In this document: one piece after another, positions 45,998 through 54,962 of the stretch | Layout: every line of letters begins with the position of its first letter | How positions within the stretch are numbered: the first letter of the stretch is position 1 | DNA from: G963663315 sp965231905 | GTDB lineage: Bacteria; Pseudomonadota; Gammaproteobacteria; Arenicellales; Poriferihabitantaceae | DNA: 64,000 nucleotides | NCBI GenBank assembly: GCA_965231905.1 | Contig: CBDDOO010000002.1 | Location: 1,240,001 to 1,304,000 of the forward strand | Reading direction: 5' to 3' | Translations under genes and position numbers: made by a program | The notes under the pieces: model-generated | Databases searched by the model: none | The model's input: the letters and a program-made list of their open reading frames with translations, nothing else | Told to the model about the DNA's origin: nothing

Positions 45998-46957
45998 TCA
46001 GTGGTCGGATTTACGGGGTTGCTTCCTCAAATTCCATAAACCAATGCTGAGGCTGTCACGGTCTGACCCGGCCGCCGACAAGCGCTCCGTACCGATCAGG
46101 CTGAGGCCGTAATGTCCAGCCCACTGTGAAATCGACTGTGGTGATATTCCAAGTCGGCGGTGGGCGTGTTTTTCCCTTAAGAATTCGAGGTCATGGGGAA
46201 GGAAATCAACGATAATCAGTTGACCGCGCGCGCGCAATACCCTAGCCGCTTCCCGGATGATTTCATCCGGCCTGTCCAGATAATGCAACACCTGATGGAT
46301 GGTGATGGCGTCAACGGAGTTGTCTTCGAGGCTCAGGTTGCCGATGTCCTGGCGCCGCACTGAGCAATTCCTGGCGCCGGCCGCGTCGAGGTTGGAGCGG
46401 GCAAGCATCAGCATTTCCCGGGTCATGTCAATGCCGATTCCCTTTTTTATATAGGGGGAAAATATTTCGAGTATTCTCCCGGTTCCGGTGCCAAGATCAA
46501 GGAACAGGTCGGGGCGGTCGATATCGAGACAGTCAATCAGTTTTTTCTCGACATAACTCTCCGGTATTGCGAGTCTTCGAATCGTATCCCATTCCGCCGC
46601 GTTTTTGCTGAAGTATTCGGCGGCCATGGCCGCGTTCCGGCTTTTGATTCTTTGCAGTTTCTGCTGATCGCGGGCGATAACAATATCCTGCATGTCAATC
46701 AGGTCCAGGACTGACGAGATGAATTCGGTCGTTTTCCCGGTATCCGTGATTCTGTGAAATACCCATGAAGCTTCCCGGTGACGCTGTAGCAGCCCGGCGT
46801 CACACAGCAATTTCAAATGGCGGCTGACCCTTGGCTGGCTCTGTTCCAGTATTTCCATCAACTCGGAAACGGTCAGTTCACTGTTCCGTAAAACCGACAG
46901 TATGCGCAACCGGGTGATTTCGGCCACGGCGCGAAGCGCTGTAAGCAGAGGTCTCAT
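45998..46957 (-). CDS. ArsR-type regulator fused to a SAM-dependent methyltransferase
   Basis: A 319-residue fusion. The N-terminal ArsR/SmtB winged helix ('LRAVAEITRLRILSVLRNSE', 'SQPRVSRHLKLLCDAGLL') is followed from about residue 145 by a class I methyltransferase with 'FLDLGTGTGRILEIFSPYIK' (motif I), 'DAITIHQVLHYLDRPDEII' and 'IIVDFLPHD'. Such fusions are common in proteobacteria, often near methionine-cycle genes; the effector is unknown. I start it at ATG 46957. The open frame continues back to 47035, but that part is R1 repeat sequence. Confidence 0.87.
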   Translation of the reverse strand: MRPLLTALRAVAEITRLRILSVLRNSELTVSELMEILEQSQPRVSRHLKLLCDAGLLQRHREASWVFHRITDTGKTTEFISSVLDLIDMQDIVIARDQQKLQRIKSRNAAMAAEYFSKNAAEWDTIRRLAIPESYVEKKLIDCLDIDRPDLFLDLGTGTGRILEIFSPYIKKGIGIDMTREMLMLARSNLDAAGARNCSVRRQDIGNLSLEDNSVDAITIHQVLHYLDRPDEIIREAARVLRARGQLIIVDFLPHDLEFLREKHAHRRLGISPQSISQWAGHYGLSLIGTERLSAAGSDRDSLSIGLWNLRKQPRKSDH

Positions 46958-46990
46958 GTCTTTCCTTATACCATACCCGTCCCGACACGG

Positions 46991-47247
46991 ACAGGCACGG
47001 GGACCCGCCCCTACGGTTCTTGCACGGGCGGGCACGGGGACCCGCCCCTACGCATCACCCATCACCCCTGTCGTCATTCCCGCAGAAGCGGGAATCCACA
47101 ACCGAATCCCGGGCGCCATTATTATGCCTGGATTCCGGTGATTATGGCAGAAAGTGGATTCCCGCTTCCGCGGGAATGACGGAGGAGACGGGAATGACGG
47201 GGGAGGGGGTATTCAATCGTAGGGGCGGGTCACTGTGCCCGCCCGTG
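46991..47247 (+). repeat. Cluster of R1 and R2 repeats between the ArsR-methyltransferase and pstS
   Basis: R1 copies at 46991-47015 and 47022-47052, R2 copies at 47076-47095 ('attcccgcagaagcgggaat') and 47158-47177 ('attcccgcttccgcgggaat'), and an inverted R1 at about 47218-47247. They fill most of the 332-bp gap between the divergent starts. No convincing Pho box was seen; TACAAT at 47249-47254 could be the -10 of pstS. Confidence 0.8.
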
Positions 47248-47289
47248 TTACAATACTGTACCATTATGAATCAACTACGGAATTGCTCC

Positions 47290-48330
47290 ATGTTCAAAAT
47301 CGTTATCCCGGTTGCTTTGGCGATATTTATCGCAGGCACGGGTTCTGCCCAGGGCGCCCGCGATTATATCCAGATTGTCGGGTCATCGACCGTTTATCCG
47401 TTTGCGACGGTGGTGGCGGAAAAATTCGGTAAAACCACCGACTTCAAGACGCCCGTTATCGAAGCAACCGGTTCGGGCGGCGGCATGAAACTGTTTTGTG
47501 CCGGAGTGGGTGAATCGTACCCGGATGTTACCAATGCGTCACGTCGAATCAAGCTCTCGGAATTCGAGCAATGCCAGGCCAATGGAGTGAAAGACGTGAT
47601 CGAAGTCAAGGTTGGTTACGATGGTATCGTGCTGGGTAATTCCAACGAGGTTGATCAACTGGAATTGACCCTGAGGGATCTTTTCCTGGCGCTGGCCAAA
47701 GACGTTCCGAATCCCGATGGCAGCGAGTCCACCGTACCGAACCCTTATTCCACCTGGAAAGAGGTCAACGCGGCGTTGCCGGATTCGGAAATAGAAGTAC
47801 TGGGGCCGCCCCCTACATCGGGCACCCGTGACGCCTTTGCCGAGCTTGCTCTGGAAGGCGGCTGCAAGTCGTTCGACTGGATCAAGGCCCTGAAAGGACA
47901 GGACAAGCAGGCGTACAAGTCGCTTTGCCATACCGTTCGTGAAGACGGAGCTTATGTGGAGGCCGGGGAAAACGACAACCTGATCGTGCAAAAGCTGCGG
48001 GAAAACGAAAGGGCGCTCGGCGTGTTCGGTTTCAGCTTTCTGGACCAGAACTCGGATGTCATCCAGGGTTCGATGATTGCAGGTGTTCCGCCTGAGTTCG
48101 AGGCCATTGCGGATGGTTCCTATCCGGTTTCACGCCCGCTTTATTTCTATGCCAAAAAAGCGCATGTCGGCCTGATTCCGGGTATTGCCGAATTCATGGC
48201 GGAGTTCACCGATGAGGCGGCTTTTGGCGAAGAAGGCTATCTGGTGGACAAGGGGCTGATCCCGATGCCGACCCGCGAAAGAGAAAAATTCCGGTCGGAT
48301 GCGACCAATCTGACTCCGCTGCGGATGTGA
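47290..48330 (+). CDS. pstS: Phosphate-binding periplasmic protein PstS
   Basis: Binds phosphate for the Pst importer. From ATG 47290 the protein has 346 residues with the signal 'MFKIVIPVALAIFIAGTGSA'. Binding motifs are 'IQIVGSSTVYPFATVVAEKF', 'EATGSGGGMKLFCAGVG' and 'PPTSGTRDAFAELALEGGC'. ATG 47266 ('MNQLRNCSMF') is possible; the frame upstream to 47020 is repeat sequence and should not be included. First gene of pstSCAB-phoU, normally induced by phosphate starvation through PhoB, although no clear Pho box is visible. Confidence 0.94.
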   Translation: MFKIVIPVALAIFIAGTGSAQGARDYIQIVGSSTVYPFATVVAEKFGKTTDFKTPVIEATGSGGGMKLFCAGVGESYPDVTNASRRIKLSEFEQCQANGVKDVIEVKVGYDGIVLGNSNEVDQLELTLRDLFLALAKDVPNPDGSESTVPNPYSTWKEVNAALPDSEIEVLGPPPTSGTRDAFAELALEGGCKSFDWIKALKGQDKQAYKSLCHTVREDGAYVEAGENDNLIVQKLRENERALGVFGFSFLDQNSDVIQGSMIAGVPPEFEAIADGSYPVSRPLYFYAKKAHVGLIPGIAEFMAEFTDEAAFGEEGYLVDKGLIPMPTREREKFRSDATNLTPLRM

Positions 48331-48343
48331 TCATTATTTCGTG

Positions 48344-48606
48344 CACGGGCGGGCACGGGGACCCGCCCCTACGCATCACCCATCACCCCTGTCGTCATTC
48401 CCGCAGAAGCGGGAATGACGGAGGGGGCGGGAATGATGGACAAAATCCATCACTCCACCCTGGAGGGGGAGTCAAATCCGTTTGCGGATTTGGTGGGGGG
48501 GATGTCGGTAGTGGATTCCCGCTTCCGCGGGAATGACGGGGGGAGGCGGGAATGCCCCCCACCGAATCAGCCAGACTGCGGCTTCTTCGACTCCCCCTTG
48601 AGGGGG
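48344..48606 (+). repeat. Mixed R1-R2-R3 repeat block between pstS and pstC
   Basis: R1 (48344-48373), R2 (48397-48416), inverted R3 (about 48449-48500, with 'aaatccgtttgcggattt'), R2 (48515-48534) and a diverged R3 (about 48555-48606, 'ctcccccttgaggggg' end). The block separates pstS from the rest of the operon and would form several stable RNA hairpins. It may lower or stabilise expression across the gap. Confidence 0.8.
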
Positions 48607-48636
48607 TAATACGGAAATGATGGAGGGGCGCTATCA

Positions 48637-49641
48637 ATGAACATTCTGACGCTGCTTTTTGTGTTTTTCATTCTTGCCCCCTGCCTGATGCTGGTCGCAT
48701 TGAGTCTGGCCAGGAAGAATCGCGCTTTAAGAAATCGGGTTGAAAAGGTTATCAAGGCTTTTTTGATGGCCTGTACCGGTATTGCCATCCTGACAACCAT
48801 CGGTATCGTTCTGTCGGTGTTGTTCGAATCCATCCGGTTTTTCAATGTTATTCCGGTAACCGACTTTCTGTTTGGCCTGGAGTGGTCCCCCCAGACAGCC
48901 ATTCGTTCCGACCAGGCAGGGTCTTCCGGCTCGTTCGGGGCCGTACCCCTGTTCGCGGGAACGTTCCTGATTACCGTGATCGCGATGTTCATTGCTGTAC
49001 CGTTCGGGCTGATGTCGGCCATTTACCTGTCGGAGTACGCCAACCGGCATATACGGGCATTCGGCAAGCCCCTGCTTGAGATTCTGGCCGGTATTCCAAC
49101 CGTGGTTTACGGTTTTTTCGCGGCCTTGACGGTTGCGCCGCTGATCCGCAATTCGCTCGAATCCTTCGGCATGAGTGTTTCCAGCGAAAGCGCTCTGGCG
49201 GCCGGGGTGGTAATGGGTGTCATGATTCTGCCCTTCGTGTCGTCGCTGTCGGATGATGTAATCAACGCCGTGCCCCAGGAATTGCGTGACGGTTCTTATG
49301 GACTCGGGGCGACCCGCTCGGAGACGATCCGCAGGGTTGTCCTGCCAGCCGCGCTACCGGGTATCGTCGGCAGCATTCTGCTGGCGGTTTCACGCGCGAT
49401 CGGGGAAACCATGATCGTGGTGATGGCGGCGGGACTGGCGGCTAACCTGACGGCCAACCCGTTTGAATCGGTCACGACCGTGACCGTGCAGATCGTCACC
49501 CTGCTGATCGGGGATCAGGAATTCGACAGCCCGAAAACCCTGGCGGCGTTCGCATTGGGGCTGACCCTGTTCGCCATCACTCTGATTCTGAATGTCATTG
49601 CATTAAGGGTGGTTCGCAAATACAAGGAACAATACGAATGA
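48637..49641 (+). CDS. pstC: Phosphate ABC transporter permease PstC
   Basis: Inner-membrane permease (334 residues). Six or more helices and the coupling loop 'GSYGLGATRSETIRRVVLPA' with 'ALPGIVGSILLAVSRAIGET' match PstC; 'SAIYLSEYANRHIRAFGKPL' and 'EILAGIPTVVYGFFA' are family hallmarks. It overlaps pstA by 4 bp. Confidence 0.94.
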   Translation: MNILTLLFVFFILAPCLMLVALSLARKNRALRNRVEKVIKAFLMACTGIAILTTIGIVLSVLFESIRFFNVIPVTDFLFGLEWSPQTAIRSDQAGSSGSFGAVPLFAGTFLITVIAMFIAVPFGLMSAIYLSEYANRHIRAFGKPLLEILAGIPTVVYGFFAALTVAPLIRNSLESFGMSVSSESALAAGVVMGVMILPFVSSLSDDVINAVPQELRDGSYGLGATRSETIRRVVLPAALPGIVGSILLAVSRAIGETMIVVMAAGLAANLTANPFESVTTVTVQIVTLLIGDQEFDSPKTLAAFALGLTLFAITLILNVIALRVVRKYKEQYE

Positions 49642-50906
49642 CCCAGGTCGATATCATCAAGGCGGGGCTGGCCAGGCGCTATGCCCGGGAAACCCGATTC
49701 CGTCTGTACGGGCTGTCATCCATTATTTGCGGGCTGGCTTTTCTGGTATTTCTGCTGGTCACCACCGGCGCCAACGGATATACCGCGTTATTGCAGACCT
49801 ATATCGGGCTGGATATCCATCTCCTCGCGGAAGATTTCGGCGATGACCCGGGCTGGGAATCATTGTCGAAGGCGGATTATTCCGGCATTATAAAAAAAGC
49901 GCTGCGCCAGACATTCCCGGAAGTCACCAAACGCAAGGAGAAAAAGGCCCTCTACAGGATCATCAGTGGTGGAGCGCAGTACCAACTGCGCGAAAAAGTC
50001 ATGGCGGATCCATCGCTGATCGGCAGGTCGGTCACTTACTGGCTGCTGGCCGATGACGAGGTGGATGTTTTCATCAAAGGCAGAATCAGCCGGGACGTCC
50101 CCGAGAAGAACCGACGGATCAAGGACCATACCATTGGATGGATAGACCGATTATCGGAAAACGGCCGTGTGCAAAAGCGCTTCAATATCCCGTTTTTCAC
50201 CGCTGGCGACTCGCGCGAACCGGAGCAGGCGGGTATTTTCGGCGCCGCAATGGGATCCATTTTCACCCTGCTGGTGACCATGCTGCTGGCATTCCCGATT
50301 GGTATTGCGGCCGCGATTTACCTGCAGGAGTTCGCCCCGAAGAACCGGATAACGGACTTGCTCGAAGTCAATATCAATAATCTGGCCGCAGTTCCATCCA
50401 TCATATTCGGACTGCTCGGGTTGGCAATTTATATCAACGTCTTTGGCCTCCCGCGCTCGGTTCCGCTGGTTGGCGGAATGGTGTTGGCGCTGATGACATT
50501 GCCCACCATCATCATATCCAGCCGGGCCGCTCTCGGAGCCGTGCCGCCCAGTATTCGGGAAGCCGCGCTTGGGGTGGGCGCTTCGCCGGTGCAGACCGTG
50601 TTGCATCATGTGGCGCCGCTGGCGATGCCCGGCATGCTGACCGGAACCATTATTGGTCTGGCTCAGGCGCTGGGGGAATCGGCGCCTTTGCTGGTGATCG
50701 GGATGGTGGCGTTCATCGTTGATGTTCCCGGAGGGCCGCTGGAGCCGGCGACGGCGCTGCCGGTGCAAATATACCTGTGGTCAGACAGCCCGGAACGCGC
50801 GTTTGTCGAACGTACCTCGGCTGCGATCATGGTCCTGCTCCTGTTCCTGGTTGCGGTCAATGGATTGATTGTCCTGTTAAGGAAGAAGTTTGAACGTCGC
50901 TGGTAA
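49638..50906 (+). CDS. pstA: Phosphate ABC transporter permease PstA, long form with DUF3333 region
   Basis: Second phosphate permease. The 422-residue protein is longer than the roughly 300-residue E. coli PstA. After the first helix ('LYGLSSIICGLAFLVFLLVT') comes a periplasmic insert of about 170 residues ('LGLDIHLLAEDFGDDPGW'-type start) as in proteobacterial DUF3333-PstA proteins. The permease core follows with 'GIAAAIYLQEFAPKNRITDL', 'NNLAAVPSIIFGLLGLAIY' and 'AALGVGASPVQTVLHHVAP'. pstB starts 21 bp downstream. Confidence 0.93.
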   Translation: MTQVDIIKAGLARRYARETRFRLYGLSSIICGLAFLVFLLVTTGANGYTALLQTYIGLDIHLLAEDFGDDPGWESLSKADYSGIIKKALRQTFPEVTKRKEKKALYRIISGGAQYQLREKVMADPSLIGRSVTYWLLADDEVDVFIKGRISRDVPEKNRRIKDHTIGWIDRLSENGRVQKRFNIPFFTAGDSREPEQAGIFGAAMGSIFTLLVTMLLAFPIGIAAAIYLQEFAPKNRITDLLEVNINNLAAVPSIIFGLLGLAIYINVFGLPRSVPLVGGMVLALMTLPTIIISSRAALGAVPPSIREAALGVGASPVQTVLHHVAPLAMPGMLTGTIIGLAQALGESAPLLVIGMVAFIVDVPGGPLEPATALPVQIYLWSDSPERAFVERTSAAIMVLLLFLVAVNGLIVLLRKKFERRW

Positions 50907-50927
50907 CCACAACCTCGATATGACACT

Positions 50928-51818
50928 ATGAGTACACTCACTGACAGACCCACGGACACAATGAATGAACCGCCGGAGGAGCAACGGGCAGTCGTTGATC
51001 CGAACTTCGATGACCCGGTCCTGAACCCGGATTTCGAGACGTTCGGCAACGTTCATGTCGATGACCCTGCAATGACCAGCCGCAACGTCAATGTGTCTTA
51101 TGGCGACAAGCAGGCCATTTTCGATGTGTCTCTCGATATTGCGAAGAATGAAGTGATTGCGATGATCGGACCATCCGGATGCGGGAAATCAACCTTCCTG
51201 CGTTGCCTGAACCGGATGAATGACACGATTGATACGTGCAGGGTGTCCGGCAGCATCAAACTGCACGGTGAAGATATCTACAGCAAGGACATGGATGTGG
51301 TTCTGCTTCGCGCCCGGGTGGGTATTGTCTTCCAGAAGCCCAACCCGTTCCCGAAATCATTGTATGAAAATGTAGCCTACGGGGTAAAGCTGCATGGGCT
51401 GGCGGGCAGTAAATCCGAATTGGACGATATTGTGGAAAGCAGTCTGCGTAAGGCGGATTTGTGGAAAGAAGTTGCCGACAGGCTGGACAAGCCCGGAACC
51501 GGCCTGTCCGGCGGTCAGCAACAAAGGTTATGTATTGCGCGGGCCATTGCCATCAGCCCCGAGATTATTCTGATGGATGAACCCTGTTCCGCTCTTGACC
51601 CCATTGCGACGGCGGCCATCGAAGAGTTGATCGACGAACTGAGAAAGCAATATTCAATCTGCATTGTGACTCACTCCATGCAGCAGGCAGCCCGGGTTTC
51701 ACAGAGAACAGCCTATTTCCACCTCGGCAGGCTGGTGGAAGTTGATTCCACCGGCGCCATCTTTACCAACCCCCGGCACCGGCTGACAGAAGGGTATATC
51801 ACGGGCCGTTTTGGTTGA
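50928..51818 (+). CDS. pstB: Phosphate ABC transporter ATP-binding protein PstB
   Basis: ATPase of the Pst importer (296 residues). After an N-terminal extension of about 45 residues come Walker A 'MIGPSGCGKSTFLRCLNRMN' (about 83-102), the PstB-typical 'VGIVFQKPNPFPKSLYENVA', signature 'LSGGQQQRLCIARAIA' and Walker B 'ILMDEPCSALDPIAT'. The extension is common in this group of PstB proteins. Confidence 0.95.
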   Translation: MSTLTDRPTDTMNEPPEEQRAVVDPNFDDPVLNPDFETFGNVHVDDPAMTSRNVNVSYGDKQAIFDVSLDIAKNEVIAMIGPSGCGKSTFLRCLNRMNDTIDTCRVSGSIKLHGEDIYSKDMDVVLLRARVGIVFQKPNPFPKSLYENVAYGVKLHGLAGSKSELDDIVESSLRKADLWKEVADRLDKPGTGLSGGQQQRLCIARAIAISPEIILMDEPCSALDPIATAAIEELIDELRKQYSICIVTHSMQQAARVSQRTAYFHLGRLVEVDSTGAIFTNPRHRLTEGYITGRFG

Positions 51819-51855
51819 CCGGGTTCAATTTTAATCGTTCAGCAGGATATTCATT

Positions 51856-52608
51856 ATGAGCATTCAGGGCGACCGGCATATTTTCAAGCGTTTTGACAAG
51901 GAAATGCAGTATCTCCATGACCTGGTCCTGCAAATGGGCAGGCTTGCGGTCAGTCAACTGGAGGACTCTCTGGATACTCTGCAATCCGAAAATCCGGGCA
52001 AGGCTTATGAGGTCATCCGCAACGATAAAAAACTGAATGATCTCGATGTGCGGGCGGATGATGAGATTATCCGCCTGATCGCATTGCGCCAGCCTGTTGC
52101 CAGAGACCTGAGGGCGCTGATCTCGGTCGGAAAAATTGTTGCGGAACTGGAACGCGCGGGCGATGAAGCCCGGAAAATTGCCGGCTTGACCATCCGCTTT
52201 TTCGAATCCGATCAAAAACCGCCGAGCGAAGAAATATTGCGGGATATCCACTCTCTTTCCGCTTATGTGATCAACATGCTGGAAATGGCCATGCGGGCAT
52301 TTGATGACCTGAATCTGGAACTTGCGGCAGATGTCCTGACCGAGAGCGCGCAACTCGATAACCAGTTGAAATCAATACTGCGGCGTCTGAGCACATTCAT
52401 CATGGAGGATTCCAGAAATGTCGGCCATTTCGTGGATATTGTACTGGGTATCCGGGCGCTCGAACGGTTTGGCGGACATAGCAGCAATATAGCTGGACAC
52501 ATTGTATTTATTGAGCAGGGGGTAGACGTGCGTCACACAGACGATAAAACCATTTTGCGCAATATCCGGGATGTATACGTAAAGGAATCAGACGTGGCCC
52601 CGAAGTGA
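51856..52608 (+). CDS. phoU: Phosphate-specific transport system regulator PhoU
   Basis: Cytoplasmic negative regulator linking Pst activity to PhoR (250 residues). The two three-helix repeats are visible, with E/D-rich metal motifs in 'ISVGKIVAELERAGDEARKI' and 'VDIVLGIRALERFGGHSSNI'. Last gene of the pst operon. Confidence 0.95.
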   Translation: MSIQGDRHIFKRFDKEMQYLHDLVLQMGRLAVSQLEDSLDTLQSENPGKAYEVIRNDKKLNDLDVRADDEIIRLIALRQPVARDLRALISVGKIVAELERAGDEARKIAGLTIRFFESDQKPPSEEILRDIHSLSAYVINMLEMAMRAFDDLNLELAADVLTESAQLDNQLKSILRRLSTFIMEDSRNVGHFVDIVLGIRALERFGGHSSNIAGHIVFIEQGVDVRHTDDKTILRNIRDVYVKESDVAPK

Positions 52609-52782
52609 GGAAGTCCGCATGCGCGACAATGCGGAAGAGGGTCCGTAAACCGGTAAGCGCGTATGTCAGAGGCTTCCTTCAACCCAGTTGTTTTTGAAAT
52701 TGTTGCCCGTGGCGTTGCAGCAGTCCGGCAAATTTGTTCATATAGCCACGCAAAGCCAGCTCTTCGAGATGTAACACTGTTG

Positions 52783-52788
52783 TATAAT
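52783..52788 (+). promoter_or_regulatory. Probable -10 element before amt
   Basis: TATAAT about 46 bp before the amt start, within the 225-bp gap after phoU. No good -35 at normal spacing was found. Confidence 0.4.
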
Positions 52789-52833
52789 CTACCACCCAAG
52801 TTGAACCAGGAGTTGATCCATCGGAGAAAAAGC

Positions 52834-54111
52834 ATGAAATTGCTGAAAGTTACAACGCTGCTTATGTTGTCGGGTATGCCGGGCGCCGCGCTGGCGCAGG
52901 TCGATAGTGGTGATACGGCGTGGCTTCTGACTTCTACGGCGTTGGTCCTGTTTATGACCATCCCGGGGCTTTCCCTGTTTTATGGCGGCCTGGTCAGGAG
53001 CAAGAACTCCCTGTCTGTATTGATGCAATGTTTCACAATTACCTGCCTGACAGCTTTGGTGTGGCTGGTTGTCGGTTACAGTCTTTCGTTCAGCGATGGT
53101 GGTGAATGGAATCATCTGGTGGGCGGACTTGATCAGTTGTTTCTGCGGGAATTGTCGAGAGATTCAGTGTCGGGGACTATTCCTGAAAGCGTATTTGTGA
53201 TGTTTCAGTTGACCTTCGCCACCATAACCGTGGCGCTTATAGTCGGTGGTTTTGCAGAAAGGATGCGGTTTTCCGCCGTCATTTTGTTCAGTCTGATCTG
53301 GTTGTTGCTGGTGTATTTCCCGATCTGCCACATGGTCTGGGGCGGCGGCTGGATGAGTGATTACGGGGTCCTGGACTTTGCCGGCGGTACTGCGGTGCAC
53401 TTGACTGCCGGGGTTGCGGCGCTGGTCTGTGCGCTGGTTATCAGGAAACGCCGCGGTTTCCCGGCGACGCCGATGCCGCCGCATAACCTGGTGATTACCG
53501 TGATCGGCGCCAGTATGCTGTGGGTCGGCTGGTTCGGTTTCAATGCCGGCAGCGCTGTTGCCGCAGGCGCCGACGCGGGGATGGCGATGCTGGTCACTCA
53601 TATCGGTACGGCGGCTGCATCGTTGACCTGGATCCTGATCGAATATATCAGGCGTGGCAAACCCAGTGTTCTGGGTATTGTCACCGGAATGGTGGCCGGG
53701 TTGGTGGCCATTACGCCGGCTTCCGGTTTTGTGGGGCCGATGGGGGCGCTGGCGATCGGTGTTGCCGCTGGTTTTGTGTGTTTCTTTGCGACCCGGTTGA
53801 TCAAGGTCGTCCTGCGCATAGATGATTCCCTTGACGTCTTTCCCGTACATGGTGTTGGCGGCGCGCTTGGCACTGTGCTGACTGGTATATTTGCCGCCGA
53901 AAGTCTGGGCGGGGCCGGTATGGATACCTCAATCGGAGAACAGGTGATGATTCAGCTGGCTGCAGTGGGTTTTGTGGTTGTCTGGGTTGTGATCTTCACC
54001 TTCATCACGTTGAAGCTGGTTTCCCGGGTGACCCCGCTGCGGGTCGGGCAGGAAGACGAAATCGAAGGCCTGGACATCACCCAGCACGAAGAAATCAGCT
54101 ACCACCTGTAG
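52834..54111 (+). CDS. amt: Ammonium transporter Amt
   Basis: Inner-membrane ammonium channel (425 residues). ATG 52834 is chosen because GGAG stands 8 bp upstream and a signal-like segment ('LLMLSGMPGAALAQ') follows; the longer frame from 52663 lacks support. Family motifs are 'PGLSLFYGGLVRSKNSLSVL', 'DFAGGTAVHLTAGVAALVCA', 'LWVGWFGFNAGSAVAAGADA' and 'DVFPVHGVGGALGTVLTGIF' with the pore histidine. No glnK gene follows, which is unusual because Amt is often paired with this PII protein. Confidence 0.93.
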   Translation: MKLLKVTTLLMLSGMPGAALAQVDSGDTAWLLTSTALVLFMTIPGLSLFYGGLVRSKNSLSVLMQCFTITCLTALVWLVVGYSLSFSDGGEWNHLVGGLDQLFLRELSRDSVSGTIPESVFVMFQLTFATITVALIVGGFAERMRFSAVILFSLIWLLLVYFPICHMVWGGGWMSDYGVLDFAGGTAVHLTAGVAALVCALVIRKRRGFPATPMPPHNLVITVIGASMLWVGWFGFNAGSAVAAGADAGMAMLVTHIGTAAASLTWILIEYIRRGKPSVLGIVTGMVAGLVAITPASGFVGPMGALAIGVAAGFVCFFATRLIKVVLRIDDSLDVFPVHGVGGALGTVLTGIFAAESLGGAGMDTSIGEQVMIQLAAVGFVVVWVVIFTFITLKLVSRVTPLRVGQEDEIEGLDITQHEEISYHL

Positions 54112-54175
54112 CGCCAGAGGAATCGGTTGATGATGGTTGCGGGCGGGTGCCGGACAGGCACAGCATCAGCATCTG

Positions 54176-54181
54176 TATAAT
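54176..54181 (+). promoter_or_regulatory. Probable -10 element of the dinJ-yafQ operon
   Basis: TATAAT 53 bp before the dinJ-like ATG; upstream CGGACA (54151-54156) resembles a -35 but at 19-bp spacing. Confidence 0.35.
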
Positions 54182-54233
54182 GTGGCCTGTTTGGGCTACA
54201 CTATCAGCATCAAGCAATGAACAGGAGAGTAAT

Positions 54234-54494
54234 ATGGCTGCAACCGAGGTCGTACGCGCTCGCGTTGATGAGCGCCTGAAAGAAGAGGCCACCGCAATAT
54301 TGGCCACCATGGGGCTTACTGTGTCTGATTTCGTTCGTATTGGACTGACCAGGGTAGTGAGCGAACAAGGGTTGCCGTTTGAAATGCGAGCGCCCAACCA
54401 ACTCACCGCTGAAACTCTCGCCAGGAGCGAGCGTGGCGAGGACATACATCGCGCTGAAGACGCTAAAACCCTGTTTGAAGACCTGGGTATTTAG
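54234..54494 (+). CDS. dinJ: RelB/DinJ-family antitoxin
   Basis: An 86-residue antitoxin with the ribbon-helix-helix N terminus of DinJ/RelB ('MAATEVVRARVDERLKEEAT', then 'GLTVSDFVRIGLTRVV') and an acidic C-terminal tail that should cover the toxin. AGGAG precedes the ATG. Its stop overlaps the GTG start of the toxin gene by one base, so translation is coupled. Confidence 0.9.
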   Translation: MAATEVVRARVDERLKEEATAILATMGLTVSDFVRIGLTRVVSEQGLPFEMRAPNQLTAETLARSERGEDIHRAEDAKTLFEDLGI

Positions 54495-54766
54495 TGCGCG
54501 CCCCGGTCTATTCCGGCCAGTTCAAGCGTGACCTGAAAGCAGTCCGGAAGCGTGGCAAAGACATGGCAAAAATCAAGGAACTAATGTGCCTGTTGATTGA
54601 TAAAAAGCCTTTGCCCATGCACTACAAGGACCATCCGCTTAAGGGTCAGTGGAGCAGTTTCCGAGATGCCCACATTGAGCCGGATTGGTTGCTGATTTAC
54701 AAGGTCAACAGCAACGAAGTACGTTTTGAACGAACGGGCAGACATATTGATTTGTTCGACGAGTGA
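54494..54766 (+). CDS. yafQ: YafQ/RelE-type mRNA endoribonuclease toxin
   Basis: A 90-residue toxin of the RelE superfamily, expected to cut mRNA on the ribosome. 'YSGQFKRDLKAVRKRGKDMA' starts the fold; 'YKDHPLKGQWSSFRDAHIEP' and 'WLLIYKVNSNEVRFERTGRH' match YafQ, and the histidines near the C terminus fit its active site. The start is GTG. It is directly followed by R1 repeats. Confidence 0.9.
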   Translation: MRAPVYSGQFKRDLKAVRKRGKDMAKIKELMCLLIDKKPLPMHYKDHPLKGQWSSFRDAHIEPDWLLIYKVNSNEVRFERTGRHIDLFDE

Positions 54767-54775
54767 ATGCGGTTG

Positions 54776-54932
54776 CGGGCGGGCACGGAGACCCGCCCCT
54801 ACGATGGTTGGATGCGGGGATGATGTTTCGGATTATGGAGATTGTAATTACCGATGCGTAGGGGCGACCCACTGTGGTCGCCCGTGTTGATTCTCGTGCA
54901 CGGTTGATGGTGGTTGCGGGCGGGCGGGCGGG
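54776..54932 (+). repeat. R1 repeats between yafQ and fadN
   Basis: A direct R1 (54776-54803), an inverted R1-like copy (about 54857-54886, 'taggggcgacccactgtggt' in part) and a short 'gcgggcgggcgggcgggtgg' tract near 54916-54932. They fill the gap between convergent genes. Confidence 0.7.
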
Positions 54933-54962
54933 TGGCTTGTTCCTGCGATGTTGTTCGGTGGT

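Noticed and set aside
47226..47254. Sigma-70 promoter for pstS with TACAAT
   Set aside because: No -35 at normal spacing because R1 occupies that position; mentioned only as a possible -10.
46991..48606. Possible CRISPR array from recurrent palindromes
   Set aside because: Units belong to three different families, occur in both orientations, and are separated by irregular distances with genes between them.
52599..52625. Stem ccgcat/atgcgg after phoU as a terminator
   Set aside because: The stem is only six pairs with a large loop and no T-run follows.
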